A stretch of 64,000 bases of DNA from Myxococcales bacterium. GTDB lineage: Bacteria; Myxococcota_A; Polyangia; Haliangiales; Haliangiaceae. This document shows, in pieces, positions 42,733 through 50,636 of the stretch (its first letter is position 1; every line of letters begins with the position of its first letter). Location of the stretch: NCBI GenBank assembly GCA_016717005.1, contig JADJUF010000008.1, positions 6,001-70,000 on the forward strand, read 5' to 3'. A model generated the notes under the pieces. It was not told the DNA's origin. It ran no database searches and saw nothing but the letters and a program-made list of their open reading frames with translations. A program made the translations under genes and the position numbers.

Positions 42733-42921
42733 CCATTTCGCTCCGCGAAATGGGCCCCCCTCCCGAAACGTGTGACCACGCGGCCCCGGGACGTTCAGCG
42801 GACGGTGGCGGCGGCGCGAGGGAAAGACCCTTCCCCCATTTCGCTCCGCGAAATGGGCCCCCCTCCCGAAACGTGTGACCACGCGGCCCCGGGACGTTCA
42901 GCGGACGGTGGCGGCGGCGCG
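42729..42921. repeat. 90-bp direct repeat, two copies 103 bp apart, containing a hairpin
   Basis: Copies at 42729-42818 and 42832-42921 are essentially identical. They start at TCCCCCATTTCGCTCCGCG and run through a stretch ending in a GGTGGCGGCGGCGCG tail. Each contains the 10-bp stem CCCATTTCGC/GCGAAATGGG. They sit between the two paralogous coiled-coil genes and have no coding look. Together with the adjacent array they fill the 447-bp interval 42705-43151. Confidence 0.9.
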
Positions 42922-42927
42922 TGGGAA

Positions 42928-43080
42928 GGCTTCGGCTTCGGCTTCGGCTTCGGCTTCGGCTTCGCGGCTTCGGCTTCGGCTTCGGCTTCGGCTTCGGTTT
43001 CGGCTTCGGCTTCGGCTTCGGCTTCGGCTTCGGCTTCGGCTTCGGCGCCGGCGCCGGCGCCGGCTTCGGCTTCGGCGCCC
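42928..43080. repeat. (GGCTTC)n hexanucleotide array
   Basis: About 25 units of GGCTTC run uninterrupted except for short GGCGCC segments near the right end. The array begins after the second 90-bp repeat and ends about 70 bp before paralogue B. No true ORF uses it; it reads as Gly-Phe, Ala-Ser or Arg-Leu dipeptides in the three frames. Confidence 0.93.
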
Positions 43081-43151
43081 GGCGCCGGATCCGGTTCCTG
43101 GGGTGCGGATCGTGCGCTGCAACCGATCGGAGGTGGTCGTGTCTCGCGATC

Positions 43152-43910
43152 ATGCAAGGCAGCGCGCGCGAAAACTCGGTCCTGTTCTCGCTGAAGGAGC
43201 TTCGCTCGATCGAGGCCCGCCGGGTCGAGGATGAGGTCGAGGCAGCGCGCGCGCGGGCGGCCGAGCGCGAGCGCGAGCGCGCGCACGAGGCGGCGCGCCT
43301 GCGGGCGGAGGCGGCGGAGCGGGCGCGGATCGAGGAAGAGATCGAGCGGCACGCCCGCGAGACCCTGGCGCTGCGGCTGCGCGAGGAGGAGCTGCGGGTG
43401 CGCGAGGCCGAGGCGCGCGCGCGCGCGGACCAGGAGGCGCGGCTGGCGTCGGAGCAGCTGACGATCGAGCTGGAGGCGCGTCGGACGATCGCCGCGTCGC
43501 GCCGGCCGGTGTGGCTGTCGGTGGCCGCGGGCCTGGCCGTGGCGGTGCTCGGCGCCGCGGTCTACCTCGCGGTCGACAGCCAGCGGGCCCGGGACAGCGC
43601 CGAGCAGCACCTCGTGGCGCTCAACCAGGCGCGCGACCAGGCCGACGCAGATCGCGCGCGGGCCGTGCGCGAGTCCGCCGTGGCCAAGGCCGAGCTCGCG
43701 CAGATCTCGGGCGACCTGGCGACCCTGGGCACGCAGATCGACGACCTCGAGCAGCAGATCAACTCGGCCAACACCGCCGCCCAGCGGAGCGCGCTCGACG
43801 CGCGCGCTGCGGCGGAGCTGCGGGCCGAGCGGCTCCGCCTCGAGCGCGAGGCCGCGGCTCGACGCGCCGGCTTCCACGGCAAGTGCCCGCCCGACAAGCC
43901 GCTGTGCTGA
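43152..43910 (+). CDS. Coiled-coil single-span membrane protein, paralogue B (252 aa)
   Basis: ATG 43152 (MQGSARENSVLFSLKELRS) begins the same N-box as paralogue A. It is followed by an Arg/Glu/Ala coiled coil to about residue 118, a helix VWLSVAAGLAVAVLGAAVYL, a periplasmic coiled coil with an additional LGTQIDDLEQQINSAN segment, and a C-terminus FHGKCPPDKPLC. The identical length, same domain spacing and same Cys tail show a tandem duplication with strong divergence in the coils (many Lys/Glu in A, mostly Arg in B). Function is unknown. Upstream sequence is the repeat array, and no clear Shine-Dalgarno sequence is seen beyond a GGAGGTGG at about -22. Confidence 0.9.
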   Translation: MQGSARENSVLFSLKELRSIEARRVEDEVEAARARAAERERERAHEAARLRAEAAERARIEEEIERHARETLALRLREEELRVREAEARARADQEARLASEQLTIELEARRTIAASRRPVWLSVAAGLAVAVLGAAVYLAVDSQRARDSAEQHLVALNQARDQADADRARAVRESAVAKAELAQISGDLATLGTQIDDLEQQINSANTAAQRSALDARAAAELRAERLRLEREAAARRAGFHGKCPPDKPLC

Positions 43911-44055
43911 GGTCCGCGGGCGGCCACGCGGCGAGCGCGATGTAGGCGCTCCGAGCGGCCCCGGCGGTGCTCCAGGAGCGCTGGCAAGACCAGGTCGGTC
44001 GCGTTACGATGGCGGTGTCGCCGTCGACGTCACCCTCTGCTCCCCGAGGCCGCTG

Positions 44056-44310
44056 ATGACGCCCGAGTTGCCAACGCTGCGCTGCGAGATCCGCCACCCG
44101 TCCCCCGCGCACGGCTGGCTCAAGTGGAGCCTGGCGCTGGTGGTCATCGCCGGCGGCATGGTCGACGCGCTGTGGTTGGTCCCGGCCCAGCGCGAGTCCG
44201 CGCGCCGGTGCCACCGCGCTGAGCGCGTCGAGACGACGCCCGCACCCACGCCGACGCCGCGGCCCCGCGTCACCCGGGTCGACAACGTGCTCCTCGGCGC
44301 GCCGCGCTGA
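44056..44310 (+). CDS. Small single-span membrane protein (84 aa), tentative
   Basis: The ATG at 44056 follows a weak CCGAGG. One hydrophobic helix (WSLALVVIAGGMVDALWLV) is followed by a basic stretch and a Pro/Thr-rich segment (TPAPTPTPRPR). No family is recognised. It could be spurious, but the membrane helix and codon bias are reasonable and no better frame covers 43911-44340. Its stop lies just before a TCGTCGGC tandem array. Confidence 0.5.
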   Translation: MTPELPTLRCEIRHPSPAHGWLKWSLALVVIAGGMVDALWLVPAQRESARRCHRAERVETTPAPTPTPRPRVTRVDNVLLGAPR

Positions 44311-44343
44311 TCGCCAGGCCGTCGGCGATCTGATCGCCAGGTC

Positions 44344-44443
44344 CGTCGGCTCGTCGGCTCGTCGGCTCGTCGGCTCGTCGGCTCGTCGGCTCGTCGGCTC
44401 GTCGGCTCGTCGGCTCGTCGGCCCGTCGGCTCGTCCGCTCGTC
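44344..44443. repeat. (TCGTCGGC)n octanucleotide array at the tdk 3' end
   Basis: About a dozen copies of an 8-mer, TCGTCGGC, occupy the space right after the minus-strand thymidine kinase stop (44449). The unit looks like the last codons of tdk (TCAGCTCGTCGT on the plus strand) with one base change that removes the stop, so the array may have arisen by slippage from the gene's own end. A short duplication, GATCGCCAG, lies just left of it. Confidence 0.9.
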
Positions 44444-44448
44444 CGTCG

Positions 44449-45024
44449 TCAGCTCGTCGTGGCCGCGCGCACCGCGTCGTCGTAGTGCCGCCAGCACACC
44501 GGGTGGTACTCGGTGTCGCCGAGCTGCACCGTCGGTCCGTCGATCGCCGCCTTGCCGTCGGCCAGGCGCAGGTTGCAGATCGCCTTGCCGTTGCAGTACT
44601 GGCAGGTGACCTTGACCTCCTCGATGCGGTCGGCCAGCTCCATCAAGCGCTGCGCGCCGGGGAACAGCCTGGTGCGGAAGTCGGTGCGCAGGCCGTAGCA
44701 GATCACCGGCACGCCCGGGTCGACCGTCGCGCGCCGCAGCGCCTCGACCGCCGCCGGCGTCAGGAACTGGGCCTCGTCGACCAGCACGCAGTGGTATCCA
44801 GCGAACTGCGCGGGATCGAGCGGCGTCGTGTCGTCGATCACCAGATCGGCCTCGGCCGACAGGCCCGAGCGCGACGCGATCGTCGTGCCCCCGAAGCGCG
44901 TGTCGATGCGCGGCTTCACGAGCAAGACGCGCTTGCCCTGCTTGCGGTAGTTGTGGGCCACGGCCAGCAGGTTCAGCGTCTTGGCGCTGTCCATCGTGCC
45001 GTAGCGAAAGTAGAGCTTGGCCAC
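44449..45024 (-). CDS. tdk: Thymidine kinase, type II (191 aa)
   Basis: The enzyme phosphorylates thymidine for salvage. ATG 45024 gives MAKLYFRYGTMDSAKTLNLL, with the P-loop GTMDSAKT (Ala in place of the usual Gly before Lys, seen in part of this family). Further landmarks are CVLVDEAQFLT, ICYGLRTDFRTRLFPG, and two zinc knuckles, CQYCNGKAIC and YHPVCWRHY. Its length of 191 aa is standard. Codon use and position, upstream of tRNA-Cys and separate from operons, suggest a single gene. The upstream region carries a 36-bp tandem repeat. Confidence 0.97.
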   Translation of the reverse strand: MAKLYFRYGTMDSAKTLNLLAVAHNYRKQGKRVLLVKPRIDTRFGGTTIASRSGLSAEADLVIDDTTPLDPAQFAGYHCVLVDEAQFLTPAAVEALRRATVDPGVPVICYGLRTDFRTRLFPGAQRLMELADRIEEVKVTCQYCNGKAICNLRLADGKAAIDGPTVQLGDTEYHPVCWRHYDDAVRAATTS

Positions 45025-45112
45025 CGCGCGAGGCTACTCACGCCGCGCCCGCCCGTCGAGCACCCCACGCACCGAGCCGCCCGCTCGCTCGCCGACCGAT
45101 CCGCGAGGGACC

Positions 45113-45179
45113 CTCCGGATGCGCCCACCACCCGCCCCGCGATGAACGCTCCGGATGCGCCCACCACCCGCCCCGCGAT
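45113..45179. repeat. 31-bp direct repeat, period 36, upstream of tdk
   Basis: CTCCGGATGCGCCCACCACC plus CGCCCCGCGAT is present at 45113-45143 and 45149-45179, separated by 5 bp. A third partial copy (GGCTCCGG) begins at 45184. The 237-bp interval 45025-45261 otherwise holds only hairpins and no ORF. Confidence 0.88.
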
Positions 45180-45208
45180 CGCAGGCTCCGGGCCGTTTCG
45201 GGTGGGGG

Positions 45209-45249
45209 CCCCGGCGAATGCCGGGGGAGGGGTTTTTCGAAAACCCCTC
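45209..45249 (-). terminator. Tandem hairpins downstream of tRNA-Cys
   Basis: On the minus strand the tRNA gene ends at 45262. Thirteen bases later comes a 10-bp hairpin (GAGGGGTTTT/AAAACCCCTC, loop TCG on the plus strand, 45227-45249), immediately followed by a 7-bp stem CCCCGGC/GCCGGGG (45209-45226). The first has a U-run and is a plausible intrinsic terminator for the tRNA. The doubled arrangement matches the one at 42706-42754. Confidence 0.75.
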
Positions 45250-45261
45250 TCTAGTAACTCG

Positions 45262-45333
<72 letters not shown>

Positions 45334-45391
45334 GACGGTCCGGATGTAGCAAGGCCCCGCCCCCGGCCGCAAGGGCGAGGTCGCGAATCCT

Positions 45392-47521
45392 TCATCGCCC
45401 GCGGCCGACGCGCAGCTCGAGCCCGAGGTTGACCTCGAGGATGTCGGTGACGCCGCCGGCGCGGTCGGCGGTGATGAACTGGCGACCGTCGAGCCGCAGC
45501 CGCATCGCGTCGCCGATGTCGACGGCCCCGGTCAGGCCCCAGCCGACGTCGGGGTCGACGTCGTCGGTCGCGTCGCGCGAGTCGCTGGTGAGCGCGTAGG
45601 CGCCGGCGCTGGCAAGCGCGCGCAGCTCGAACCGGCCGCGATCGATCATGCGGACCCCGGCGCTGGCGTGGCCGCCGAGCACCAGCGCCGACTGGTTCGC
45701 GCCGACGAAGCGGGTCGGGATGGCCGCGACCTCGGCCTCGACGAACACGTTGCGATCGACCCAGTAGGCGGCGCGCGCGCCGACCGCCGGGCCCGTGCCG
45801 ACGACGTCGGACGCGAGCGCGGCGTTGCCCAGCTCGGTGCCCTCGACCGCGCCGGTCGGCAGGTACGTGACGCCGGCGAACCCGCCGACGGTCCAGCGCG
45901 GGCCGGCCGCGGGCGCGGGCCCGGCGGGCGGCGGCGTCGCGGCGGTCGCCGCGATCGGCGCCACTGTGATCTCGACCTCGCCGAGGCTGCGCTGGGTGGT
46001 GGCGTCGACGACGCGGACCACGCCGGTGACCGGCGCGTCGGCCGCGGCCCGCAGCGTGGCCCGGAGGCCGGTCGCGGTCCGCGTGGTGCCCTCGACGGTC
46101 AGGCCGACCGACGGCTCGAGCTGCCACGCGTCGCCGAGCGGCGCGTCGGCGGTCAGCGCGATGATCAGCTCGGTCGTGCCGCCCGCGACCACCGCCGCTC
46201 GATCGGCCGCTGCCGCGAACACCACCTCGGTCACCGCCAGGGTGATCGGCGCCAGGGCCAGGCCCTCGGCGGTGGTGCAGCGGACCTCGGTCGGGCCCGG
46301 CGTGAGCAGCACCGCGACCGCCGCCGGCGCGCCGCCCGCGCTGCACGTGACGCCGTCGGTGACGATCCGGGTGCCGCGCGCCACCACGATCGGCGCGCCG
46401 GCGCGGGCCGGGTCGATCGGCTCGTCGTCCCCGACGGCCGCGGCCACGGGCGGCGCGTCGGCGCCCGGCGCCGCCAGCGCGATGCCACGGACGGTCACCG
46501 CCAGCGCGGACCCGGGCTTGCCCTCGAGGCGGTCCTTGTCGAGCGACGCCACCTGCGCGGTGTACGCGCCCGGTGGCGCGCCGAACAGCTCGAACCGGGT
46601 CACCGTCGCCGGCAGCTCCGCGGCGGCGACCACGGCGGTGCCGCGCAAGAGCTCGAAGCGATAGCTGGCCGCCTTGGGCTCGGCGGTCCACGCCGCGGTC
46701 ACGGTGGCCGCGCCGCCGACGGCGACGAAGCCGACCGGTCCGGCGTCGAGCCAGGTCGGCGCCGGCGGCAGCGGCCGCGGCGGCTCGGGCCGCTTGCCGC
46801 GCGCCACCCGCGTGCCCATCCCCGACTTGACCGCGACCTGCCCGCCGGCCTTGCCGCGCAGCGCGATCGCGGCGCCGTCGTGGTTGGCGACCATCGACAG
46901 GCCGGCGTCGTCGACCCCGACCACCGCGCTGCCGCGGCCCAGCTCGGCCACCGCCGACGGGGTCGTGACCTTGAGCGGCTTGCCGGTCAGCTCGCCGAGC
47001 CGGCTGCGCAGGGTGCCGCGCTCGAGGACGGCCTCGGGCGCGTCGAGGCGCGCGCGCCGCCGCTCGGGGCCGTAGATGATCACGACCGTGTGCTCGCGCA
47101 GGTACAGCTGCTGGGCGTCGGCGAACGTCACCTCGGCCGCGGCCCGCGCCTGGGCCCCGACCCGCCACGCCCGGAACAGGTCCATGCCGCGCTTGGCGGC
47201 GTCCCAGTCGGCCTCGCTGGGCTTGCGCACCCGCACGTCGCCGGTCTTGCTGGTGAGCTGCGCGTCGGCGACCGGCTCGATGTGCGGCACCTTCAGCACC
47301 TGTCCGGCCTTGAGCGCGTGCGGCAGGCGCCCGAGCTGCGGGTTGAGGCGGTGCAGCTCCGGCAGCAGGCGCCGGTCGCCCAGCACCTTCACCGCGATCT
47401 CCATGCAGGTCTCGTCGTCGCCGACGACGTAGTCGTCGGGCGGCTGGTCGGCGTGGGCCGGAGGCGTCAGCGCGGCGGCGACCGCGGCGGCGACGAGGAT
47501 CGAGCTGGTGAGGCGCATCAA
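45392..47521 (-). CDS. LysM and FecR-domain envelope protein with barrel-like C-terminus (709 aa)
   Basis: ATG 47521 gives a signal peptide (MMRLTSSILVAAAVAAALTP). A LysM motif follows (YVVGDDETCMEIAVKVLGDR ... LKAGQVLKVP, residues 30-80) for peptidoglycan binding, then a FecR-like domain (VRVRKPSEADWDAAKRGMDL, GAQARAAAEVTFADAQQLYL, GRGSAVVGVDD) that often senses envelope state. Several Ig/FN3-like segments (residues ~250-560) and a final ~130-residue region with strand pattern (WTVGGFAGVTYLPTGAVEG, VFVEAEVAAIPTRF, LEVNLGLELRVGRGR) follow, consistent with an outer-membrane barrel. It overlaps the stop of the kinase gene by 4 bp (ATGA), making it a likely regulatory target or partner. Confidence 0.87.
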   Translation of the reverse strand: MMRLTSSILVAAAVAAALTPPAHADQPPDDYVVGDDETCMEIAVKVLGDRRLLPELHRLNPQLGRLPHALKAGQVLKVPHIEPVADAQLTSKTGDVRVRKPSEADWDAAKRGMDLFRAWRVGAQARAAAEVTFADAQQLYLREHTVVIIYGPERRRARLDAPEAVLERGTLRSRLGELTGKPLKVTTPSAVAELGRGSAVVGVDDAGLSMVANHDGAAIALRGKAGGQVAVKSGMGTRVARGKRPEPPRPLPPAPTWLDAGPVGFVAVGGAATVTAAWTAEPKAASYRFELLRGTAVVAAAELPATVTRFELFGAPPGAYTAQVASLDKDRLEGKPGSALAVTVRGIALAAPGADAPPVAAAVGDDEPIDPARAGAPIVVARGTRIVTDGVTCSAGGAPAAVAVLLTPGPTEVRCTTAEGLALAPITLAVTEVVFAAAADRAAVVAGGTTELIIALTADAPLGDAWQLEPSVGLTVEGTTRTATGLRATLRAAADAPVTGVVRVVDATTQRSLGEVEITVAPIAATAATPPPAGPAPAAGPRWTVGGFAGVTYLPTGAVEGTELGNAALASDVVGTGPAVGARAAYWVDRNVFVEAEVAAIPTRFVGANQSALVLGGHASAGVRMIDRGRFELRALASAGAYALTSDSRDATDDVDPDVGWGLTGAVDIGDAMRLRLDGRQFITADRAGGVTDILEVNLGLELRVGRGR

Positions 47522-48825
47522 GTTCTCCCGGGCTTCGCGCGGCGCAGGCGTCGTTCGACCTTGCGCGCGGCCGCGTCGGCGGCGATGGGGCGGGTGAGGA
47601 CGTCGACGGCGCCGCGCCGGGCCAGCGCCAGCGCGCCGGCGATGTCCCCGGCGTCGACCGTGGCGATCACCGGGCGGCCGCTGGCCAGCGCGCGCTCGAC
47701 CAGCGCGGGCGGACCGTCGACGACCACCAGCTCAGCGGGGCCGGCCGCGGGGTCGTCCGTCCGCGCGCTCGCGATCCCGATGGCCGCGAGCGCCACCATG
47801 ACCTCGTCGCTGATCGCGCCCAGCACCGCGACGGCGCCGATCGGCGCGCCGGTCGGCCCGGCCTGGGTCGTCTCGGTCCGGGTCACCATCCGGTGGGCGC
47901 GGTCCTCGTGGACCTTGCCGCGGCCGAAGCCGGGCTCGGGGTGCCAGCCCGCGGCGGTCAGGCGCAGGGCGGCGCGGTCGCACTCCTCGGCGACCTCGCG
48001 CATCGTCGGTCGGTCGGCCGGCGCCTTCTGCAGCATGCGCGACACCAGCAGCGCCACCGCCGGCGGCACGCCCGGCGCGAGCGCCGTCAGCAGCGGCGCC
48101 GCGGTGTAGACGTGGCGGCTCATGATCAGCGCCGGCGCGCCGTCGAACGGCGGCCGGTCGGCGATCAGCTCGAACAGCACGCACCCCAGCGCGTAGACGT
48201 CCGACGCGGACGTGAGCGTCGCGGCGCGGGCCTGCTCCGGCGACATGTACGCCGGCGTGCCGCCGGTGACGTCCGCGCTGGTCAGGCGCCCGACCTGGGC
48301 GTCGCCGTCGAGCGCGAACGCCAGGCCGAAGTCGATCACGACGGCCCGCTCGGCGTCGCCGCGGCGGTCGAGGAACACGTTGTCGGGCTTGAGATCGCGG
48401 TGGACCAGCCCGGCGTCGTGGGCGTGGGTCATCGCGCGGGCGACCTCCGCGGTGATCGTCAGCGCCCGCCCGAGGTCGAGCCCGACGGCGGCCTCGCGGA
48501 ACAGCGTCGTGCCCGCGAGCATCTCCATGACCAGGAAGCCCTGGGCCCCCTCCTGGCCGACGTCGAAGACCTTGCACAGGCCGCGGTGGTCGAGCCGCGC
48601 GGCCAGCTTGCCCTCGCGCAGGAACCGCGCCCGGGCCAGGGCGTCGGTGATCGTGACGATCTTGAGCGCGACGTCGCGGCCCAGGACCTGATCGTGGGCG
48701 CGCCACACCGTGCCCATGCCGCCGGCGCCGAGCATGTCGACCAGGCGGTAGCGCCCGAGCACGACCTGGTCGAGATCGGGGATCGGCTGGAGCCCGACCG
48801 GCGTCGTCGGTTCGCCGCCGGTCAC
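47518..48825 (-). CDS. Ser/Thr protein kinase with receiver-like tail (435 aa)
   Basis: The GTG start at 48825 overlaps the cyclase stop (GTGA). The kinase domain (residues ~24-290) has GAGGMGTVWRAHD, VALKIV, LVHRDLKPDNVFLDRRGD, VIDFGLAF and GGTPAYMSPEQARA. After a linker the last ~110 residues resemble a response-regulator receiver fold: IGAVAVLG, then ELVVVDGPP, RPVIATVDAGD, ALARRGAVDVLTRPI. However, the phospho-acceptor Asp is not clearly placed and the switch Lys is Arg. Hanks-type kinases are typical of myxobacterial signalling. The same tail occurs in the second kinase of this cluster. Soluble, with no membrane helix. Confidence 0.95.
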   Translation of the reverse strand: MTGGEPTTPVGLQPIPDLDQVVLGRYRLVDMLGAGGMGTVWRAHDQVLGRDVALKIVTITDALARARFLREGKLAARLDHRGLCKVFDVGQEGAQGFLVMEMLAGTTLFREAAVGLDLGRALTITAEVARAMTHAHDAGLVHRDLKPDNVFLDRRGDAERAVVIDFGLAFALDGDAQVGRLTSADVTGGTPAYMSPEQARAATLTSASDVYALGCVLFELIADRPPFDGAPALIMSRHVYTAAPLLTALAPGVPPAVALLVSRMLQKAPADRPTMREVAEECDRAALRLTAAGWHPEPGFGRGKVHEDRAHRMVTRTETTQAGPTGAPIGAVAVLGAISDEVMVALAAIGIASARTDDPAAGPAELVVVDGPPALVERALASGRPVIATVDAGDIAGALALARRGAVDVLTRPIAADAAARKVERRLRRAKPGRT

Positions 48826-50588
48826 GTCGTGACCTCGAACAGCTCGATCGGCTCGGCCCGGCCCGGGACCTGGTGGGTCCCGAGCCCGACGTAGTCGCCG
48901 TCCGGCGCGGCGTCGCGGGTCGTGCGCGACGCCAGGATCTGCTGCGGCCGGGCCAGCGCCTCGAGCCGCGCGGCGACGTTCACGGTGTCGCCGATGCAGG
49001 TGTACTCCATGCGGGCCTCCGACCCGAAGTTGCCGACCACGGCGTCGCCGGTGTTGATGCCGATCGCCAGGTTGATCGTGACGCCGTACTGCGCCGCCCA
49101 GGCCTCGTTGCCGACCTCGAGCCAGCGCAGCATGTCCTCGGCCGCGGCCACCGCGCGGGCGGCGTGATCGGGCTGCTCGGCCGGCGCGCCCCAGAACGCC
49201 ATGACGCAGTCGCCGATGAACTTGTCGACGGTGCCGCCGTGGCGGAACACGATCTCGGTCAGGATCGTGAACAGCTGGTTCAGCATCGCGACCACGTGCT
49301 CGGGCGGCAGCCGCTCGACCAGGCTGGTGAACGACGCGACGTCGGCGAACAGCACGGTGATCGGCCGGCGCTGGCCGCCCAGCCGCAGGTCCTGCTTGCC
49401 GGCCACGATCTCGTCGACGAGCTGCGCCGGCAGGTAGCGGCCGAGGTCGCCGCGGATCTTGCGCTCGCGCGCGATCGTGGCCTCGCTGGCCGCCAGGTCG
49501 GCGGCCGCGCCCGACATGGCCGTGGCCAGGTCCTCGAGCTCGTCGCCGGTCGCGATCGTGACCCGGCGATCGAAGCGGCGGTGGGCCAGATCGTCGGCGA
49601 ACCGCACCAGCGCGCGCACCGGCGCCGCGAGCCGCCCGCTCCACACCAGCGCGCCGCCGACCGCCGCCAGCATCGCCAGCGCGATCGCGATGATGACCGC
49701 GCGCCGCATCCGCGGGATCGACGCGAACACCTCGGCCTCCCGGCGCTCGGCGATGACCACCCACGGCACCTCGTGCAGGCTCCGCGCGGCGCCGACGACG
49801 CGGCCGCCGGCGCGCGGGTACACGCCGAACGCGTCGAACGTGATCGGGCGGGCCGGGTCGTTCGAGCCGATCTTGGCCAGCACGCCGACGACGCCGTCGG
49901 TGCGGGCCGGGGGCAGGGCGAACGCGCGCTCGGGGTCGGGGTGGGCCAGGATCCGCAGGTTGGCGTCGACGATGAAGACGCTGTCGAGGTCGTCCTTGAA
50001 GATCTCGTGGGCGATCTGCTCGACCTGATCCTGGACCGCGGTCAGCGACACCGGCGCCAGCACGTACCAGGTCGCGGCGGCGCCCTTGACCGGCACCATC
50101 ATCAGCGCGCGCGGGCCGCTCGGGCTGGTGAAGGCCGCGCTCACCGCCGGCAGCCCGTCGACGGCGCGGGCCCGCAGCTCCGCCGGCGCGATCGCCGGCA
50201 AGAGCGGCGCGGCCCCGGGCTCGGCCACGACCTCGATCGTCGCGCCGGCGCCGTCGTAGATGCCGACCTGATCGATCGTCGGGCTCGCCGACACCAGCCG
50301 GCGCGCGACCGCGACCCGCACGTCCTCGGGCGCGTCGCCGTCGGCCAGCGTCGCCGCGATCGCGGTCAACGTCGCCTCGGTGTCGTCGAGGGCGCGATCG
50401 CCGGCCCGGGCCAGGTCGGCGACGACCGTGCGCAGCTGCCCGCGGATCGTCTCCTCGAGCGCGCGTCGGTTGACGTCGATCAGCACCCAGCCGATCACCG
50501 CGAGCGGGATCACGACCAGGGCCGTCGTCATGACGGCGAGGCGGAGGCGGAACGAGCGTCTACGCATGAGGCGACCGATCTGCACCAT
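48822..50588 (-). CDS. Membrane adenylate cyclase: sensory domain, HAMP, class III catalytic domain (588 aa)
   Basis: Two membrane helices (LRLAVMTTALVVIPLAVIGW and AVIIAIALAMLAAVGGALVW) enclose a ~250-residue periplasmic sensory domain of dCACHE type (WYVLAPVSLTAVQDQVEQIA, DSVFIVDANLRILAHPDPE). A HAMP linker follows (APVRALVRFADDLAHRRFD), then a class III cyclase domain. The latter has metal-binding Asp about 416 (LFADVASFTSL) and about 460 (FIGDCVMAFWG), the Lys in GTVDKFIGD that favours ATP over GTP, and the transition-state region CIGDTVNVAARLE. It therefore very likely makes cAMP in response to an external signal. It is in an overlapping chain with the kinase and LysM/FecR genes. Confidence 0.95.
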   Translation of the reverse strand: MVQIGRLMRRRSFRLRLAVMTTALVVIPLAVIGWVLIDVNRRALEETIRGQLRTVVADLARAGDRALDDTEATLTAIAATLADGDAPEDVRVAVARRLVSASPTIDQVGIYDGAGATIEVVAEPGAAPLLPAIAPAELRARAVDGLPAVSAAFTSPSGPRALMMVPVKGAAATWYVLAPVSLTAVQDQVEQIAHEIFKDDLDSVFIVDANLRILAHPDPERAFALPPARTDGVVGVLAKIGSNDPARPITFDAFGVYPRAGGRVVGAARSLHEVPWVVIAERREAEVFASIPRMRRAVIIAIALAMLAAVGGALVWSGRLAAPVRALVRFADDLAHRRFDRRVTIATGDELEDLATAMSGAAADLAASEATIARERKIRGDLGRYLPAQLVDEIVAGKQDLRLGGQRRPITVLFADVASFTSLVERLPPEHVVAMLNQLFTILTEIVFRHGGTVDKFIGDCVMAFWGAPAEQPDHAARAVAAAEDMLRWLEVGNEAWAAQYGVTINLAIGINTGDAVVGNFGSEARMEYTCIGDTVNVAARLEALARPQQILASRTTRDAAPDGDYVGLGTHQVPGRAEPIELFEVTT

Positions 50589-50636
50589 GCCCGACCACGG
50601 CGGGCAGGTGCCATGTAGCGTCCGGGTAGGTGAGGG

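Noticed and set aside
45113..45190. Possible CRISPR at the 31-bp repeats.
   Set aside because: Only two full copies with 5-bp spacing, no variable spacers and no cas genes anywhere in the window.
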